Below the pieces are notes generated by a model. That model had not been told where the DNA came from, did no database searches, and worked only from the letters and a program-made list of their open reading frames with translations. A stretch of 64,000 nucleotides of DNA from Nemophila menziesii (lineage: Eukaryota > Streptophyta > Magnoliopsida > Boraginales > Hydrophyllaceae). The position numbers and the translations under genes were made by a program. Shown piece after piece: positions 11,772-24,591 of this stretch. The stretch spans positions 5,208,001 to 5,272,000 of the forward strand of contig JARWIR010000027.1 of NCBI GenBank assembly GCA_029959085.1, given 5' to 3'. Each line of letters opens with the position of its first letter. The first letter of the stretch is position 1.

Positions 11772-13263
11772 TGGTCGATCCAAGAGTGTAATTAAAATCA
11801 ACACTAAATAGGAGGATCAACTAACTGCAAGTGTACGGGTCGTTCCAAATAAGAAATAAGATATAAGGAATTTCGTCTGCACATGGATTGCAAGGTAAGA
11901 TTGATATGTTCAAATTGTAAAGTAGAATTAATTAAAGAAATAAATAAAATAGATATTTGTTTTGGTTTTGAATATTAAAAGATTAAATGCAATAATATTG
12001 AGTAAATTAAACTAAACTAAGAATTTAAACTAAAGAGATTACGTAAATATAAAAGAGATACTTGAGACATCCTAGGGATTTAACTAAGATCACAATCTAA
12101 TACATTCGTTTTAAGGGCAAAGTGGGTAACTGATATTAGTCTGGACTCTAATATATTCCTAAATCCCGTCAAGGTTGACTTAGGAAACTATTCTACGGTA
12201 TTACCGACCCCGTGAGGGCGACTAAAAACTACTTTCAAATAATTATGATTAAATCCAATTGGCTATGTGGTTAGTTAAGGCCTCCAGGATCACTTACGAA
12301 CACCACACATTTCTATGCTAGTTTTGTATTTAACCCCCCACCCCTTCTGGATGATTTTATCCACTAGAGAATAGCCGAATTACAAAAACCTATCTTTAAT
12401 TTCCGCATATTAACAATAGTAATAAATACAAGAATGTAGTCAATATGCAATTACTCAACTTAATTCAAATTGACACAATCCCAAATTAGAAAACATTATA
12501 TTGAAAACTAGGGTTGATCCCCAAGATGAGAGTCTCAGGTATTTAGGAGTTTAGCTCATATCGAAATAGAGAAAAAAATAAAGTTTATTAAATATATAAT
12601 TTCTAATAACTAAAATAAATTGAAAATGACCTAATTCAATGACTTAAGTTGTTGTTGAAGAAGAATGACTTCTCCAGCTTCCTCTCTCTTAAAATATGAA
12701 ACTGAGCAGATTAATGAGGTCTAAGGAGTCTTTTATATTGATTAAAAATGGATCAGGCTCATCTTGGGCTTAATTTAACTGTTTAAGGGCCCAAATCCGT
12801 TTTATTATTCCTAGGTGTAAATTTCGCATGGTAAGTCCAAATCCACGGAAACCACTTCTCATATTTCTCTAACTCATGGGCCCATCTTTTTTATTTGAAC
12901 CAACAAGTTAGAATCTACACCATTTGGGCTCGAGAAGGGCTAGAAGTGACGACTTTCTAGTTTCAATGCTTCTCCACCTTCACTAAAGTGATGTCTTTCG
13001 CTCCTTCTTCTCTTTCTCCTTATTTTAGACTTTAAACTTCACTTCTTCTCTTTATCTTGGTGCCTCCTAGCTACCATGTACCTAATAACTTCACACTAAA
13101 CAAGCAAATTAACACATAAAATATCTAAAAGTGACAATACTACAAATCCAAAGAAGAAAGTGCAATATAGCATAATATGACTATAAATCTGTCAACTAAG
13201 TCCAAGTTCAACCTAAAATCATGTCTCCTAAGGGATTTATCTCTCAAAAATAGGGAGACATCA
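11772..13263 (-). mobile_element. Family-D LTR, left copy
   Basis: Runs from TGGTCGATCC to GGAGACATCA in + coordinates, so the element sense is minus. A mutated primer site (11748-11765) precedes it after the AAAACT spacer. It carries the U5 GCAAGTGTACGG box and the U3-terminal hairpin. Confidence 0.85.
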
Positions 13264-13436
13264 GAATACTCTTATGGAGATGATCGAGGATACAACCATG
13301 TCAATGTTGTGTTAGTGACATGAACGATTATACTCATAATAGGTCACTTGGTCATGGTATTTAACAAATCTAAGAGCAATGTTTAAAATGACTATGACAG
13401 TCTAGACAACTAGTGTTATCCTATATAATGAACAAC

Positions 13437-14439
13437 TAATGTATTCGTATTTGTGAAATAATAATATAGTTTAGAGACACCACTTTAGGTGTATTACGTG
13501 CTTAACTTAAGTGGTTTTCACCATTATTAGATAGTTTCTCTAGTCTTACCTTGTTTTGGAGCTTTGTTACTTTTAGAGCATATTTCGGTGTAATAGTGTG
13601 TTAAATATGAATCTTTTAGTTACAAGGATGATATTAGAAGCCAAGAATTGGCGAAGAAGTTGAAGAAAGAAGATCCAAGAAAAATCAAGACTTAAAGCAT
13701 AAGAAACTGTTTTGGATAAAGCAAAAGCTGTCAATAGTTGTTGGCCAGATTTGGAGTGCGTAGTATTCACAATGCTGCATAAATCGATAAAGAATTTGAA
13801 TAATCCATTTTAAATCAAGAAAGGTCTTTGAATTACGGTCGTGTGGACTTTTGTTTCGAGTTATTTGGAGATGTAACGAAAAAGTTGTGAATTGTACAAA
13901 CTCTATAGGTCAGGCAGTCCATTTTCCAAGGAAAATGGGTTTGAGCTGGAGTAGGGATCTAAAACCTAATCCATGACCTAAATTTTGTCCCTACACCTAT
14001 ATATACTTGTATTTCACACTATAAACATGTCTTTTCTTAGTCCCTAATCATGAATACACTTAAAATCATCAACAGAAGCAAGTGACTTGTAGAAGAAGAC
14101 ATGAAGGTGGAGAGTTACAAACTTCTCTTCTATCTCCTTCCACTTAACTATTAGGGTAATTTAAATTAGATCTATTTATTATCCATTTTCGTAAGTTATT
14201 AAGTTTAGTTTTATTTCTTTTGGCATTATGAACTAATTTTTCCATAGCTTGGTTTGCATTATGTATAAATGTTACTTGTGATTGAATTTAATTGATTTGA
14301 GATTTTACTTTATAATTTTTTTTGTGTTTGCCTTTATTCCAACTCTAATCTTGATCACGTTAGGATTGTTCTTAGTAGTTGGATTATCAACCTGTGGGGG
14401 ATCCAATACAAACTATATTCCTAGTGCTTCGTACTATCA
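13437..14439 (+). mobile_element. Family-E LTR, truncated copy
   Basis: Starts at (T)AATGTATTCG and keeps the AGAGACACCACTTTAGG half of the U3 hairpin and a CACCTATATATACTTG promoter-like box. It stops at GTACTATCA. The copy at 24765 continues for 39 bp more to CCACCA. Confidence 0.6.
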
Positions 14440-14441
14440 TC

Positions 14442-15872
14442 AAAAAATTATGTATCCATGTAATACACAAAATTATAAAATCATCTAAAACATTCTCTTC
14501 TTTAACAAAATCGTTTTGCCCTGAACATTAGTCACATATACATAATTTTTAATCGTTTTTAACTATCTTGATGTTTTTGTCCATCCCTTTTTTGTTATTC
14601 TGTGTGTTGCTGTAATACGCAAAACAGTCGTTTGTGTATTACAATAACACACAAATTTATTTTTTATCTTCCAGTCAAACCGATCGGTTTGTGATTTCAT
14701 GTGATATACAAAATCACATAATGAAAAGGGCATGACTAAAAGGTAATACATGATTTTGTGTGTTGTTGTAATACACAGATGACTGTTTTGTGTATTAGAT
14801 CAACACACAAAATAACAAAAAACGGTTGGACAAAAAAATAATACATCAAGATAGTAAAAAACAAGTAAAAATAAGGTATATGCATATAATAAAAAGAAAA
14901 AATTATTTTATTGAAAAAAAAGAACGTTTTATATTAATACTGTGATTTTGTGTGTTACAGCAATACATAAATATGTGTTTGTATATTATAGGAACACATA
15001 AAACTGAATATCAAAAATTTAAAATTAAAATAAATTAAAAAAAATCGCTGATGTAGATATGAACTTGCCCCGTAAATAAAAAAAAAAATTTAAAATTTTT
15101 CTGATATTTTTCTGATAATTTTGGATTTAATTATGATTTTATTATTAAACAAAATCACGGACGCGGGCGTGTTGTGGAATTTGGAAAATCTTTTTTTGTG
15201 TGTTACAGCAACTCATAAAACGGATTATCAAAATTTAAAATATATAAAAAATAAAATAAAAAATTCAGAGACGTAAATATTAATTTGTCTCGTCCCGTAT
15301 ATCAAATTTTTTATTTTTACAACTTTTTTAGAATTAGTTATGAATTTTTTTTATAAAATTTCACAGAAGCGCGCGTGTGATGGAATTAGTTGGTGCTGAT
15401 TGGTGGTGGCGGAACTAATCGGTGGTGGTTATAGGCGACAATGGTGGTCGGCAGAAAATAATGTTGGTGATGGTGGTAGGTGGTAGGTGGGGTGGGGTGG
15501 GGGTGGTGGTGGGGGTGGTTGTAGTGGTGGGAATGGTGGTTTGGGTGGATGGTGTTGGGTGGTGGTGGTGGTGGTTGGGGTGGTGGGGGTCGGCGGAGAA
15601 TGTATGAGATGGTGGTGATAGTCGGTGATAAATACATGAGGTGGTGGTGATGGTCAATGGTGGTGGCTAGTTTTTATAATAATCAATAAATAAAATAAAT
15701 AAATAATATATTATGAATATTATATAATAAGAATAAAAACGAAATAATTAAAATAGTGGAAGGTAAATATGACAAAGTGTTTAATTGAGAATTAATCCTT
15801 TAATCTATGAGTAAGTATGAATGATTTTATGGGAATGGAATTTGAGAATTTGTAATTAATTGGAAACTATCC
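14442..15872. mobile_element. One arm of a long-TIR DNA element (partial copy)
   Basis: Collinear with 39294-40668. It contains inverted TGTGTGTTGCTGTAATAC motifs, CGCGCG-flanked blocks and a (GGT)n tract, and ends GGAAACTATCC. The opposite arm is absent. No transposase. Confidence 0.7.
15466..15600 (+). repeat. G-rich GGT/GGGGT tract
   Basis: Dense runs of three to five Gs on the + strand (GGTGGGGTGGGGGTGGTGG). It could form G-quadruplexes; open frames here are composition artefacts. Confidence 0.9.
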
Positions 15873-16196
15873 ACATACAAATACATATATATACACACAA
15901 ATTTGGGTTATTTTATAATAAGTTTGATTCCATAATTACTAAACTATACGAGACTAGTAAATTTCATATCATTTTTTTGTTTGAAGAGTGATAGTTCTGT
16001 AGAGAACTCAACATTTTGTCATGATAAATCTGAGTTATAATTAGATAAACAAAAGTATCACTATGGTAATTTAAGATTTGGAATTTAGTGAACTTTTTGT
16101 TTCACTTATTTTGTTTTTTATGCATGAGTCCAGCTTGCATTTTTTATATGATGTTAGAGGTTAGAGGTTAGAGAGATTCCAAAGCAATAATATGAT
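15873..16196. other. AT-rich stretch, nothing recognised
   Basis: About 320 bp between the TIR arm and the open frame at 16197; no gene or repeat identified. Confidence 0.5.
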
Positions 16197-16740
16197 GTGG
16201 TAATAGTGGAAGAATGGGTTCAAAACAAAGACGAATATGAAGTGGTTAAGGAGTCAAGTGAGGAATTCAAGGTTCACAACAAAATAGAAGTTGAATCTCC
16301 GCCACAAAAAGTTCACCAATCACCATCTCCATCACGAATTTTGAATGAAAATAGAGCTAAAGAATCACCTCCATTACCACCAATGATCAACATGTGCTAT
16401 GCAAGCAAGGTGCCACACCGCGAGAGTAAAGCAGCAAGGAGGAGAACCTACCCACCATATTTTAAAGATGAATGTTTGATTGAGAAGAATTTAACCGAGT
16501 TTATACCGTTTAGAACGATCATCTCCTATCATGCGGTGGAGAATGAGATTTGTCGTGAAAGTAAGAAGACGTAACAAGGAGCTTACCCAACCCTTTTCAA
16601 GATCGAATAAATCAAATCTTAGGTGGGAAAGGTCCAAGGCTTACATATCAAGGACGGGGCGAATTTACGCAAAGGAGAACCGCGAGGGCCTTAATACCAT
16701 CTTCATGGAAGGTAACATATTGAAATTAAAGATGTAATAA
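16197..16740 (+). pseudogene. Unrecognised ORF leading into the end of element C pol
   Basis: An open frame to 16574 encodes an acidic then proline-rich then basic protein (VESPPQKVHQSPSPSR, SKAARRRTYPPYF). I recognise no family. A second frame to 16737 (LRWERSKAY, NTIFMEGNILKLK) loosely resembles the last 40 residues of Athila-type pol ([21 protein letters not shown]). The sequence just after it (TAATAAACAAAAGTGCTTCTTGG) matches what follows pol in element B. So at least the right part is probably the degenerate end of C pol. The proline-rich part could be captured or rearranged sequence. Confidence 0.35.
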
Positions 16741-16936
16741 ACAAAAGTGCTTCTTGGAAGAAAACCTATGCTTTTAAAAATGCTTTCTTAGTTTAATTTT
16801 ATGTAATCATGTTTTAGTGTGTGTTATAGTTAATGAGAAAGGTATAGAGTGTTTTTGATATGCAGGTAAGTCAAGGATTGAGTTTGGGGTGAAAGAAGTA
16901 CAAAGATTCGTGCTCACGGGTTGAAAAAACAGAAGT

Positions 16937-17400
16937 CTGGTGCGGTGCACCGCAGGTATCCGTAGTATACCGCAGGTCTCTGCTAATGACAGATTTTAGA
17001 AAACTTCGAGAAGTCATAACTTTGCACTCAGATTTCGGAATGACTTTTTCTCGAGCTTAAACCACGTATTTTTCAAGATCTATCCAATAGAGTAAATAAA
17101 ACTAGTTTGATATAAAATAGGGAAACCGTGTCGTCACATGCGCACGTACCATGCCAAGGTATGGAACTGAGAATATGCGAGGTACACCGCATCACAAAAA
17201 CTGCCAGCACGGTATGGGAAATCAGGTACAAAGCCGCGAGCAAGATGCTTCATGCGGTGCACTGCACACTTCACGCGGTACACCACACCTAGGACCGTTT
17301 CGTCGTTCGAGCAAGACCGTGACACAGGTTGAAGAAGGCATGTGTCATCTGCGGTACACCGCACTATCCATGCGGTGCACCGTACTAGGTCGGTTCAAGA
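16937..17400 (+). repeat. Palindrome array of element C (GCGGTGCACCGC type)
   Basis: At least six copies of a 12-14-bp palindrome of form GCGGT[AG][CT]ACCGC(A), with mutated versions, are spread over 460 bp. Examples are GCGGTGCACCGCA at about 16941, GCGGTACACCGCA near 17351 and GCGGTGCACCG near 17372. The array lies between the candidate acceptor and the env-position ORF, as in A and B. Confidence 0.85.
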
Positions 17401-18007
17401 GCTAAAAACCGTTTCCTTTTTTATTTTAACCTTACAAGACCTAATCCTAGCCTCCTCAAACTTCACCAAACCGAATATATCAGTCCCAAACTCCATTGTA
17501 CCTCCACCAACACATCAAAACACCATCAAATCTTCCACAACACCACAAGATATCAATCACCCAACTCCTTAATCACCATGAAGAATGGAGTTAGCACATC
17601 CACTATCGGAAGCATCATAGCAATTCAAATTCAAGCAATTAACATCGTAAAAAATAGCTAATACTCCTCTTTTTCTATTTCTGGCCAATTTGGGAATTGA
17701 GAGTTTTAGTTATATTATTTGGAATTGTGAATTGTATATGATCCTCGTGCTTGAGTATGTGAAAGTAATTTTAAGTAGGTGATTGATAATTGAGTTTGGG
17801 GTGATTAATATCACCAATATTTGAATGAACAAGACATGAGTAGTTGAGGAAGATCAAAGCGCAAGGAGAACCAGAAAAAATTTAACAGATTGATGCCTCA
17901 ATATGATGGTAATAGAAATTGGTCTAGTGTTGATTAAGATACGTTTCCTCAACCTTTTTCTCATTTATTAGTGTATATTATTTCTATTTGCTTTATGGAG
18001 TCTTTCC

Positions 18008-18027
18008 GACTCGTGGGGACACGACTC
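18008..18027 (+). promoter_or_regulatory. Conserved GGGA-loop hairpin, element C copy
   Basis: GACTCGTG, loop GGGA, CACGACTC: an 8-bp stem with one mismatch. Equivalent to 53455-53474 (A) and 43632-43651 (B), downstream of the env-position ORF. Confidence 0.65.
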
Positions 18028-19351
18028 ATTTTTGAGTTTGGATGGAATTTGTTGCCTCATCCCAATTTTATGTGTTATGTGTTTTTACTGCTTTTCAAAA
18101 AAATTAATTAAATAAAAATTAGTTTAAGGAATGATTTGACTGTAGAGTTTGTTGAATGTCCCCATAAGCATACTTTTTGTAAATTAATGATAGAAAATAA
18201 TAGATCTTAGGATTTAATGTAACATGAACCTTGATTGCATGCAATCACTTGATGATTGATTGGAAAAATTAATGAACAATGCAAAATAAGTAAGCTCGTA
18301 ATTAGTGATAATGAGTGGTATGTAGAACATGAAATCGAAATGAGTAGAGAACCCACTTAATTATGAACTAGAGGTGAAAATGGAGTGAAACTATGTAACT
18401 AGGAAAATGATAAAGGCAATTCTTTGATAGCCACCTAAAACCTTTTAACTTTCTAACCCGTGATTAATTATATCCTTCTTAGCCCCATTTTTTAGCCTTT
18501 TAGCCTTCTTTTGAAGCCACATTATAAGATTATCCTTTAGATATTAGGACTATACCATATGACCTGCATTTGAATCACGATTGCTTAAGACTAGGTGTCC
18601 TTGAGCTTGAGTTTGGGGTGAGGGAATTTGTTATTAATTCTTTTGGTAGATTTGTGATGTGCTTGAATGATTATGCACTGTATTTCCTTTGCTGATTTCT
18701 AAAAAGAAAAGAAAAAGAAAGAAAGGAAAAAAATTGAGAAAATAAGTTAGCATGACAATTCACATTAAAAAGAATGTCATGTTTAACTTACAAAAAAGAT
18801 TGAATAAATGAAAAAATGTAAGAAATGGCAAAGGAATATTTTTATTATAATAAAATTGATAGGATTGGATTTATGTGGGGATGCTAAAGTTTTGAGTCAA
18901 GTGAGTGAGATCATATGTGAGTGTAAACTCAAGCTCGTTTCAGTTTGTTGAAGGCTATGAGGAGAGAGGCAAAAGCTCACTTTTCATTATCCAAATGTAC
19001 CATACCGTCCCTAAGCCTACGCTAAAACCGTAAAGACCTTGTGATTTCTAGGTACATAGTGGAATAATATTTTTTTTCTAATAGGGATTAAATTAATTGG
19101 AGCATTCAAATCAAGTAAGGATTGATGAACACCCTATAGCCACCATCTCGGGCTAAGTATGAAGTGTAATCTTCTAGCACTGTGAAGTTAATTTTGGATT
19201 GATATTATTTATGTGTTTGATTTTGTATGATAGGTGTATGTTTGAATTAATTCTTAGGTTATACTAGATGAAATTTATATTGAGTTTTGTTTTGGGTTTA
19301 TTCTTTAAATTCGGCATGTTGCTTCTTACCTGAGACCTCTATTTTGTTTTA

Positions 19352-19387
19352 CTTTGTTGGGACGACAAAGGTTTGAGGTGGGAGTTT
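19352..19387 (+). promoter_or_regulatory. PPT-proximal hairpin and polypurine tract of element C
   Basis: CTTTGTTG, loop GGA, CGACAAAG (19352-19370) is followed by GTTTGAGGTGGGAGTTT, the plus-strand primer tract, directly against the LTR start at 19388. Confidence 0.75.
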
Positions 19388-20920
19388 TGTTTTCTCCCTG
19401 TTTGTGATAAATATATACCCTTAGGAGACATCATTTTAGGTAGAAATTTGACTTATTAGATAAAATTTAAAGCTTATTTTGTCATATTGCACTTTCTTTC
19501 CTTAGAATTAGGTTATTTGCGTTTTTCGAGTTTTTGTGCGTTAATTCGTTTGTTTTAGCACAAAGTTCTTAGGTATATGGATGCTATGGAGCGCCATGTT
19601 TAGGAAGAAAAGTGATGTTTAAAGTCTTAGATCAAGAGGACATTACAAAATAGAGAAAGTACCACTCAAAGAGTTGAAGAAAAGCATAAAAATTTAGATA
19701 GCTGTTAATTCTTGCTTATTTCAAGCCAAAGCGATACTGATTCAAGTCTGGTGATTCAAAGGAGAAAGTTGAGTCTCTGAGTTAGCTCGAATTGAGGACT
19801 AGAATCAGGTGGTTTGGACTTAAGACACAAATGTTACGGCTATTTTAGTGGAGTCTGTACAGTAGTCACGGGATTTACTAATTGGACTTGAGACTTAATT
19901 ACTTAATCAAGGTCATATTTACACCTAATCCGATTTTAAGAACTATATAAATCTATTTAGAGCTCATTATTTAGCACCTCTCATTTAATCTTCAAATTAA
20001 AACATATTTATAGAGAGAGTCAAAAGGAAGAGGCAAGAGCAGAAGCTGGAGAAGTCTTTCTTACTCCAACAACAGTTCTTTTCACTCCTGTAATTAGGGT
20101 CTTCTTTATTTTATTTATATTATTAGGAAAATGTATAATTCTAATTTCCTTTTTGTTTTTACTTTTAATATGAGCTAAACTTAAACATACTTGAGAATCT
20201 CGTAATGGGATGAACCCTAATTTATTTCAATTGGGGATTAGTTTCTAGTTTAATTTGAACTGGGTATTTTATATTGCTTATTATTTTGTATTAATTTCAC
20301 TATCAATAAATTAGCTAATCTGAAACATGATTGAGTAATGAAGCTATTCATTAAGTGGTGAGTGATCATCCAAGAGAGGGGGTTTAATTACGAACCTAGG
20401 TAATAGACGTGTGGTGTTCGTAAATGACCAACAAGCTTGACTAACCACGTAGCCAATTGGGTAAAAGACTTCAACATCCGAAAGTAGGTATAATCACCTG
20501 GGAGGGGTTTGTAGTACCGAGAGATAACTCCTAAGTCCATCCGGAAGGGGGTTAGGAGACAGTAGAGTCCCGACTAATATAGAAATATCAGTTCTACCCT
20601 TAATGAAAGCATTAAATACGTAAGTTTATGTGATTCCCTAGAGACACTCAAGTATAACTCGTATACGCGTCTTAATCCTTTTCGTCTTAAAATTAGTTTG
20701 TTGCGTCTAGTCTTTTCATAGACAAAAACAAAACAAATATTTTATTTATTTCTTTTTGAAATCAATTATACTTACCCTTAAACACTATTGTCAAACCTCG
20801 CAAGCCCTGTGGAGACGAATATCCCTGTTTACTTACTTTATTACTTGGAACGACCCGTGTACTTGCGATTAGTAGGTCCTTTTATTTATTGTTTAATTTA
20901 TCACACCCCAGCACCCACCA
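19388..20920 (+). mobile_element. 3' LTR of element C
   Basis: Starts TGTTTTCTCC, aligned by position to TGATGTCTCC of the sister families. It retains GGAGACATCATTTTAGG 30 bp in, a CTATATAAATC promoter box near 19944 and the U5 box CGTGTACTTGCG (about 20855-20866), and ends CCCACCA. 1533 bp, in the 1.5-kb range of the other families. Confidence 0.78.
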
Positions 20921-22871
20921 CGTAATCAATGGAGTCCATATGAAAACAATCGTCCTTAGAATTAGGAAACTTCATTGCCCTAAACACGTTGAACTTTACC
21001 TCCTCGTCTTGGACACGCATGATTAATTCTCCATTTTCTACATCAATAAGAGTACGCCCCGTGGATAGGAATGCTCTTTCCAAAATGATGGGGACATTCA
21101 TATCCGCATCGTAGTCAAGTATAATAGAATCATATGGAAAAATAAAATAACCTGCCTTAACGAGGACATCACATTTCCCTCAGGATGAGAGCGAGGGATC
21201 TATCAACCATTTGAAAGGTCACAGTTGTTGGACTTGCATTCCTAGTCTTCAATTTCTCAAAAACTAATCTTGGCATGAGATAAATACTCAAAGCCAAATC
21301 ACACAAAGCTCTTCCATGCCACTCCTCACCAATGGAAATGGGAATATTAAATCTCCCATAATTAATAAATTTTTGTGGTAACTTACTTTGCATATAGAAC
21401 TACACTCCTTTGACAAACCTACCATTTCTCCCTCAAGGTATCTCCGTTTGTTGGATAGCGCATCCTTCAAAAATTTCACGTACTTTGGCATTCCACGGAC
21501 GCCATCTAGAAACGAAAAATTAATACTAATCTTACTAACTGTATTCATAAATTTCTGAAACTCTTTCTGATCTCCTTTGTTCTAGACCCTTGATGGAAAT
21601 TGCGGAGAAGGGCTATTCTCTTTCACTCCAATATCTTTCTTCTTCTTTTTCTCCAGAATTTTCTCGAACTCTTCTTCAACTACAACTGGTTCTCCTTCTT
21701 TCTTCCCCACACCTTTACCGTTTGGATTTGACAGTTGTTTCTTTTTCATAACGGGAAAAGGTGGTGGTGGTAATTTCTTCCCACTCCTTAGAGCAATATC
21801 TTTACAATCTTCTCTCTATCTTGGAACATGAGTATCACTTGAGAATTTCATTGTGGACGCTGATTTAGCTGCTTTTTCATTTGTCATACTTGATTCTCTA
21901 GTATTTTGAACGTAGCAGATTTGCTTTGACAACTCTTCCAAAATTGATCTTGTACTCCACCGTTCGAAGACCCATAAAATTATTGTATAACATTCACATT
22001 ATCTCTTCTACCTGTAAAACTTTCCTTGATAGCTAATGTAAGCTGTCTCATTTGTTGCTCAAATGTTGTTGTTAATTTTGCTTTCATCACTGACAACTTT
22101 TCATTAATTGCGCTTCCACTATCTCGGTGCACTGTACCTCGATCGGGTGTTCTCATATTTTTCTACCCCATCTCATTCTTCATGATTTTGTCTAAAATCA
22201 ATTTTGTGTAGGCTGGCATAACCATCAAGAATCCAACTCTAATCTAAATCCTTTATTGACTTTCCATCCAGACCTTTATAGAACATTGACGGTTGTTGAT
22301 CTTCTGAATAACCATGCTCTGGAACTCACCTTATACATATCTGAAATCTTGTCCAACACGTTCCCACTAATTCCTCATGCTCTTGGCGGAACAAAGTCAG
22401 CTCTACCTATGCGTCCAACCTCATGTTTCTTGGATGATGACAGTCAAAGAAAGCGGCTTCTAATTCATGCCAAGTGGTGATTCGATCTCGCAGATGTTGA
22501 TTAAGCCAGCCACTTGCTGCACATGTTAAAAAGAATGGAAAATTCGCGAGATACGTCTCTTCTCGTGTCACACCTTGCGTGATGTACGCATCACATACCT
22601 ATGTGAACTTCTGCACGGCTCTAAGTGCATCTTCACCAGCCACTCCTTGAAAATTTCTGAAGTCTCAGAATTGATTTAACATACCTGGATCGGGTTTGAA
22701 TCTAGAAACTTGAATATCTGGAAGGCCAACACCTAATTCCGGTAATCAGAATGCTTTCTGTTCAGGAGCCTGCACGAACCATGGATCATATCCATGTTGG
22801 ACTTGGGGCATTTTTAACTTGCTGAGGTTGAACCTCTTGAGCAACTGGATTTGCTGGGCTATCCGCCATCT
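20921..22871 (-). pseudogene. Element D gag-protease, decayed
   Basis: Gag starts with ATG at about 22871 (MADSPANP). Further in are a proline-rich linker and the gag-protease junction (FLDGVRGMPKYVKFLKDALS, SKECSSIC, SKLPQKF). The protease part shows ALCDLALSIYLMP, then MNVPIILERAFLSTGRTLID and [16 protein letters not shown]. The family active site is DLGAS; here it reads DLALS, so the catalytic glycine and alanine are altered. Many frameshifts and stops interrupt the frame. Coding ends abruptly at 20921 against the C LTR; RT, RNase H and integrase are missing. Confidence 0.8.
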
Positions 22872-23052
22872 CTTACTCTAACTTACATCATTCTCTTTCT
22901 CTTTTACAATAAGCTCTTAGTATCGCCTTATTATCCGAGACCATACACCAAACCTAAAAGACCTTAAAAGGACAAAAACACAAGCCAAGAGTAACATAGA
23001 AAATAACAATTAACTCTACTTAAAAAAATAAACACAAAATCACACGCTGCAA
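22872..23052 (-). other. 5' leader of element D
   Basis: Non-coding sequence between the primer site and the gag start, with short A-rich runs on the + strand. The part from 22933 is duplicated at 11628. Confidence 0.7.
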
Positions 23053-23070
23053 TCCCCGGCAGCGGCGCCG
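23053..23070 (-). promoter_or_regulatory. Primer-binding site of element D (tRNA-Asp)
   Basis: Minus-strand CGGCGCCGCTGCCGGGGA is complementary to the 3' end of plant tRNA-Asp with two changes. It is separated from the LTR by AAAACT in the + orientation, exactly as in A and B. Confidence 0.85.
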
Positions 23071-23076
23071 AAAACT

Positions 23077-24591
23077 TGGTCGATCCAAGAGTGTAATAAA
23101 AATCAACACTAAATAGGAGGATCAACTAACTGCAAGTGTACGGGTCGTTCCAAATAAGAAATAAGATATAAGGAATTTCGTCTGCACAGGGATTGCAAGG
23201 TAAGATTGATATGTTCAAATTGTAAAGTAGAATTAATTGCAGAAATAAATAAAATAGATATTTGTTTTGGTTTTGAATATTAAAAGACTAAACGCAATAA
23301 TATTGAGTAAATTAAACTAAACTTAGAATTTAAACTAAAGAGATTACGTAAATATGAAAGAGATACTTGAGACATCCTAGGGATTTAACTAAGATCACAA
23401 TCTAGTCCATTCGTTTTAAGGGAAAAGTGGGTAACTGATATTAGTCTGGACTCTAATATATTCCTAAATCCCGTCAAGGTTGACTTAGGAAGCTATTCTA
23501 CGGTATTACCGACCCCGTGAGGGCGACTAAAAACTACATTCAAATAATTATGATTAAATCCAATTGGCTATGTGGTTAGTTAAGACCTCCAGGCTCACTT
23601 ACGAACACCACGCATTTCTATGCTAGTTTTGTATTTAACCCCCCCACCCCTTCTGGATGATTTTATCCACTAGCGAATAGCCGAATTACAAAAACCTATC
23701 CTTAATTTCCACATATTAACAATAGTAATAAATACAAGAATGCAGTCAATATGCAATTACTCAACTCAATTCAAATTGACACAATCCCAAATTAGAAAAC
23801 ATTATATTGAAAACTAGGGTTGGTCCCCAAGATGAGAGTCTCAGGTATTTAGGAGTTTAGCTTATATCGAAATAGAGAAAAGAAATAAAATTAATTAAAT
23901 TTATAATTTCTAATTACTAAAATAAATTGAAAATGACCTAATTCAATGACTTAAGTTGTTGTTGAAGAAGAATGACTTCTCCAGCTTCTGCTTCTCTGCT
24001 TCCAAGCTTCCTCTCTCTTAAAATATGAAACTGTGGAGATTAATGAGGTCTAAGGAGTCTTTTATATTGATTAAAAATGGATCAGGCTCATCTTGGGCTT
24101 AATTTAACTGTTTAAGGGCCCAGAACCGTTTTATTATTCGTAGGTGTAACTTTCCCATGGTAAGTCCAAATCCATGGAAACCACTTCTCATATTTCTCTA
24201 ACTCATGGGCCCTCTTTTTTATTTGAACCAACAAGTTAGAATCTGCACCATTTGGGCTCGAGAAGGGCTAGAAGTGACGACTTTCTAGTTTCAATGCTTC
24301 TCCACCTTCACTAAAGTGATGTCTTTTGCTCCTTCTTCTCTTTCTCCTTATTTTGGACTTTAAACTTCACTTCTTCTCTTTATCTTGGTGCCTCCTAGCT
24401 ACCATGTACCTAATAACTTCACACTAAACAAGCAAATTAACACATAAAATATCTAAAAGTTACAATACTACAAATCCAAAGAAGAAAGTGCAATATAGCA
24501 TAATATGACTATAAATCTGTCAACTAAGTCCAAGTACAACCTAAAATCATGTCTCCTAAGGGATTTATCTCTCAAAAATATGGAGACATCA
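23077..24591 (-). mobile_element. 5' LTR of element D
   Basis: Starts TGGTCGATCC next to the primer site and ends ATGGAGACATCA. 1515 bp, with the U5 box at 23132-23143. Minus-strand sense fits the gag to its left. Confidence 0.9.

Larger units (their letters stand above)
11628..14439. repeat. 2.8-kb duplicated block, left copy
   Basis: Collinear with 22933-25769 at roughly 96-97% by eye. It includes the D 5' leader, the primer-site region, the whole D LTR, a 173-bp spacer and most of the E LTR. Homology begins at ATCCGAGACC and stops at GTACTATCA, where a long-TIR arm takes over. Because both flanks of the D LTR are shared, this is a segmental copy, not the second LTR of element D. Confidence 0.9.
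16738..20920 (+). mobile_element. Element C: 3' half of an Athila-like retrotransposon
   Basis: On the + strand the order matches the 3' halves of A and B: post-pol box, candidate splice acceptor (16865), palindrome array, leader of the env-position ORF (ATG at 17578, frame lost after about 27 codons), conserved 3' UTR islands, hairpins, polypurine tract and LTR. Gag, protease and RT are absent. Its LTR abuts inverted D sequence at 20920/20921, which suggests that C landed in D and was later truncated on its 5' side. Confidence 0.8.

Noticed and set aside
15386..15657. His/Pro-rich or Gly/Val-rich frames (also at 38481-38732 and 40200-40427)
   Set aside because: Composition artefacts of the (GGT)n/(CCA)n tracts in the long-TIR arms.
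17151..17405. Protein-coding frames across the palindrome arrays (also 44590-44910 and 55295-55558)
   Set aside because: Frames occur on both strands of the palindromic repeats and share no protein similarity between elements.
11772..24591. The two D LTRs as the LTR pair of one element
   Set aside because: Homology extends beyond both sides of each LTR, which a normal LTR pair cannot show; the left one is part of a segmental duplicate.
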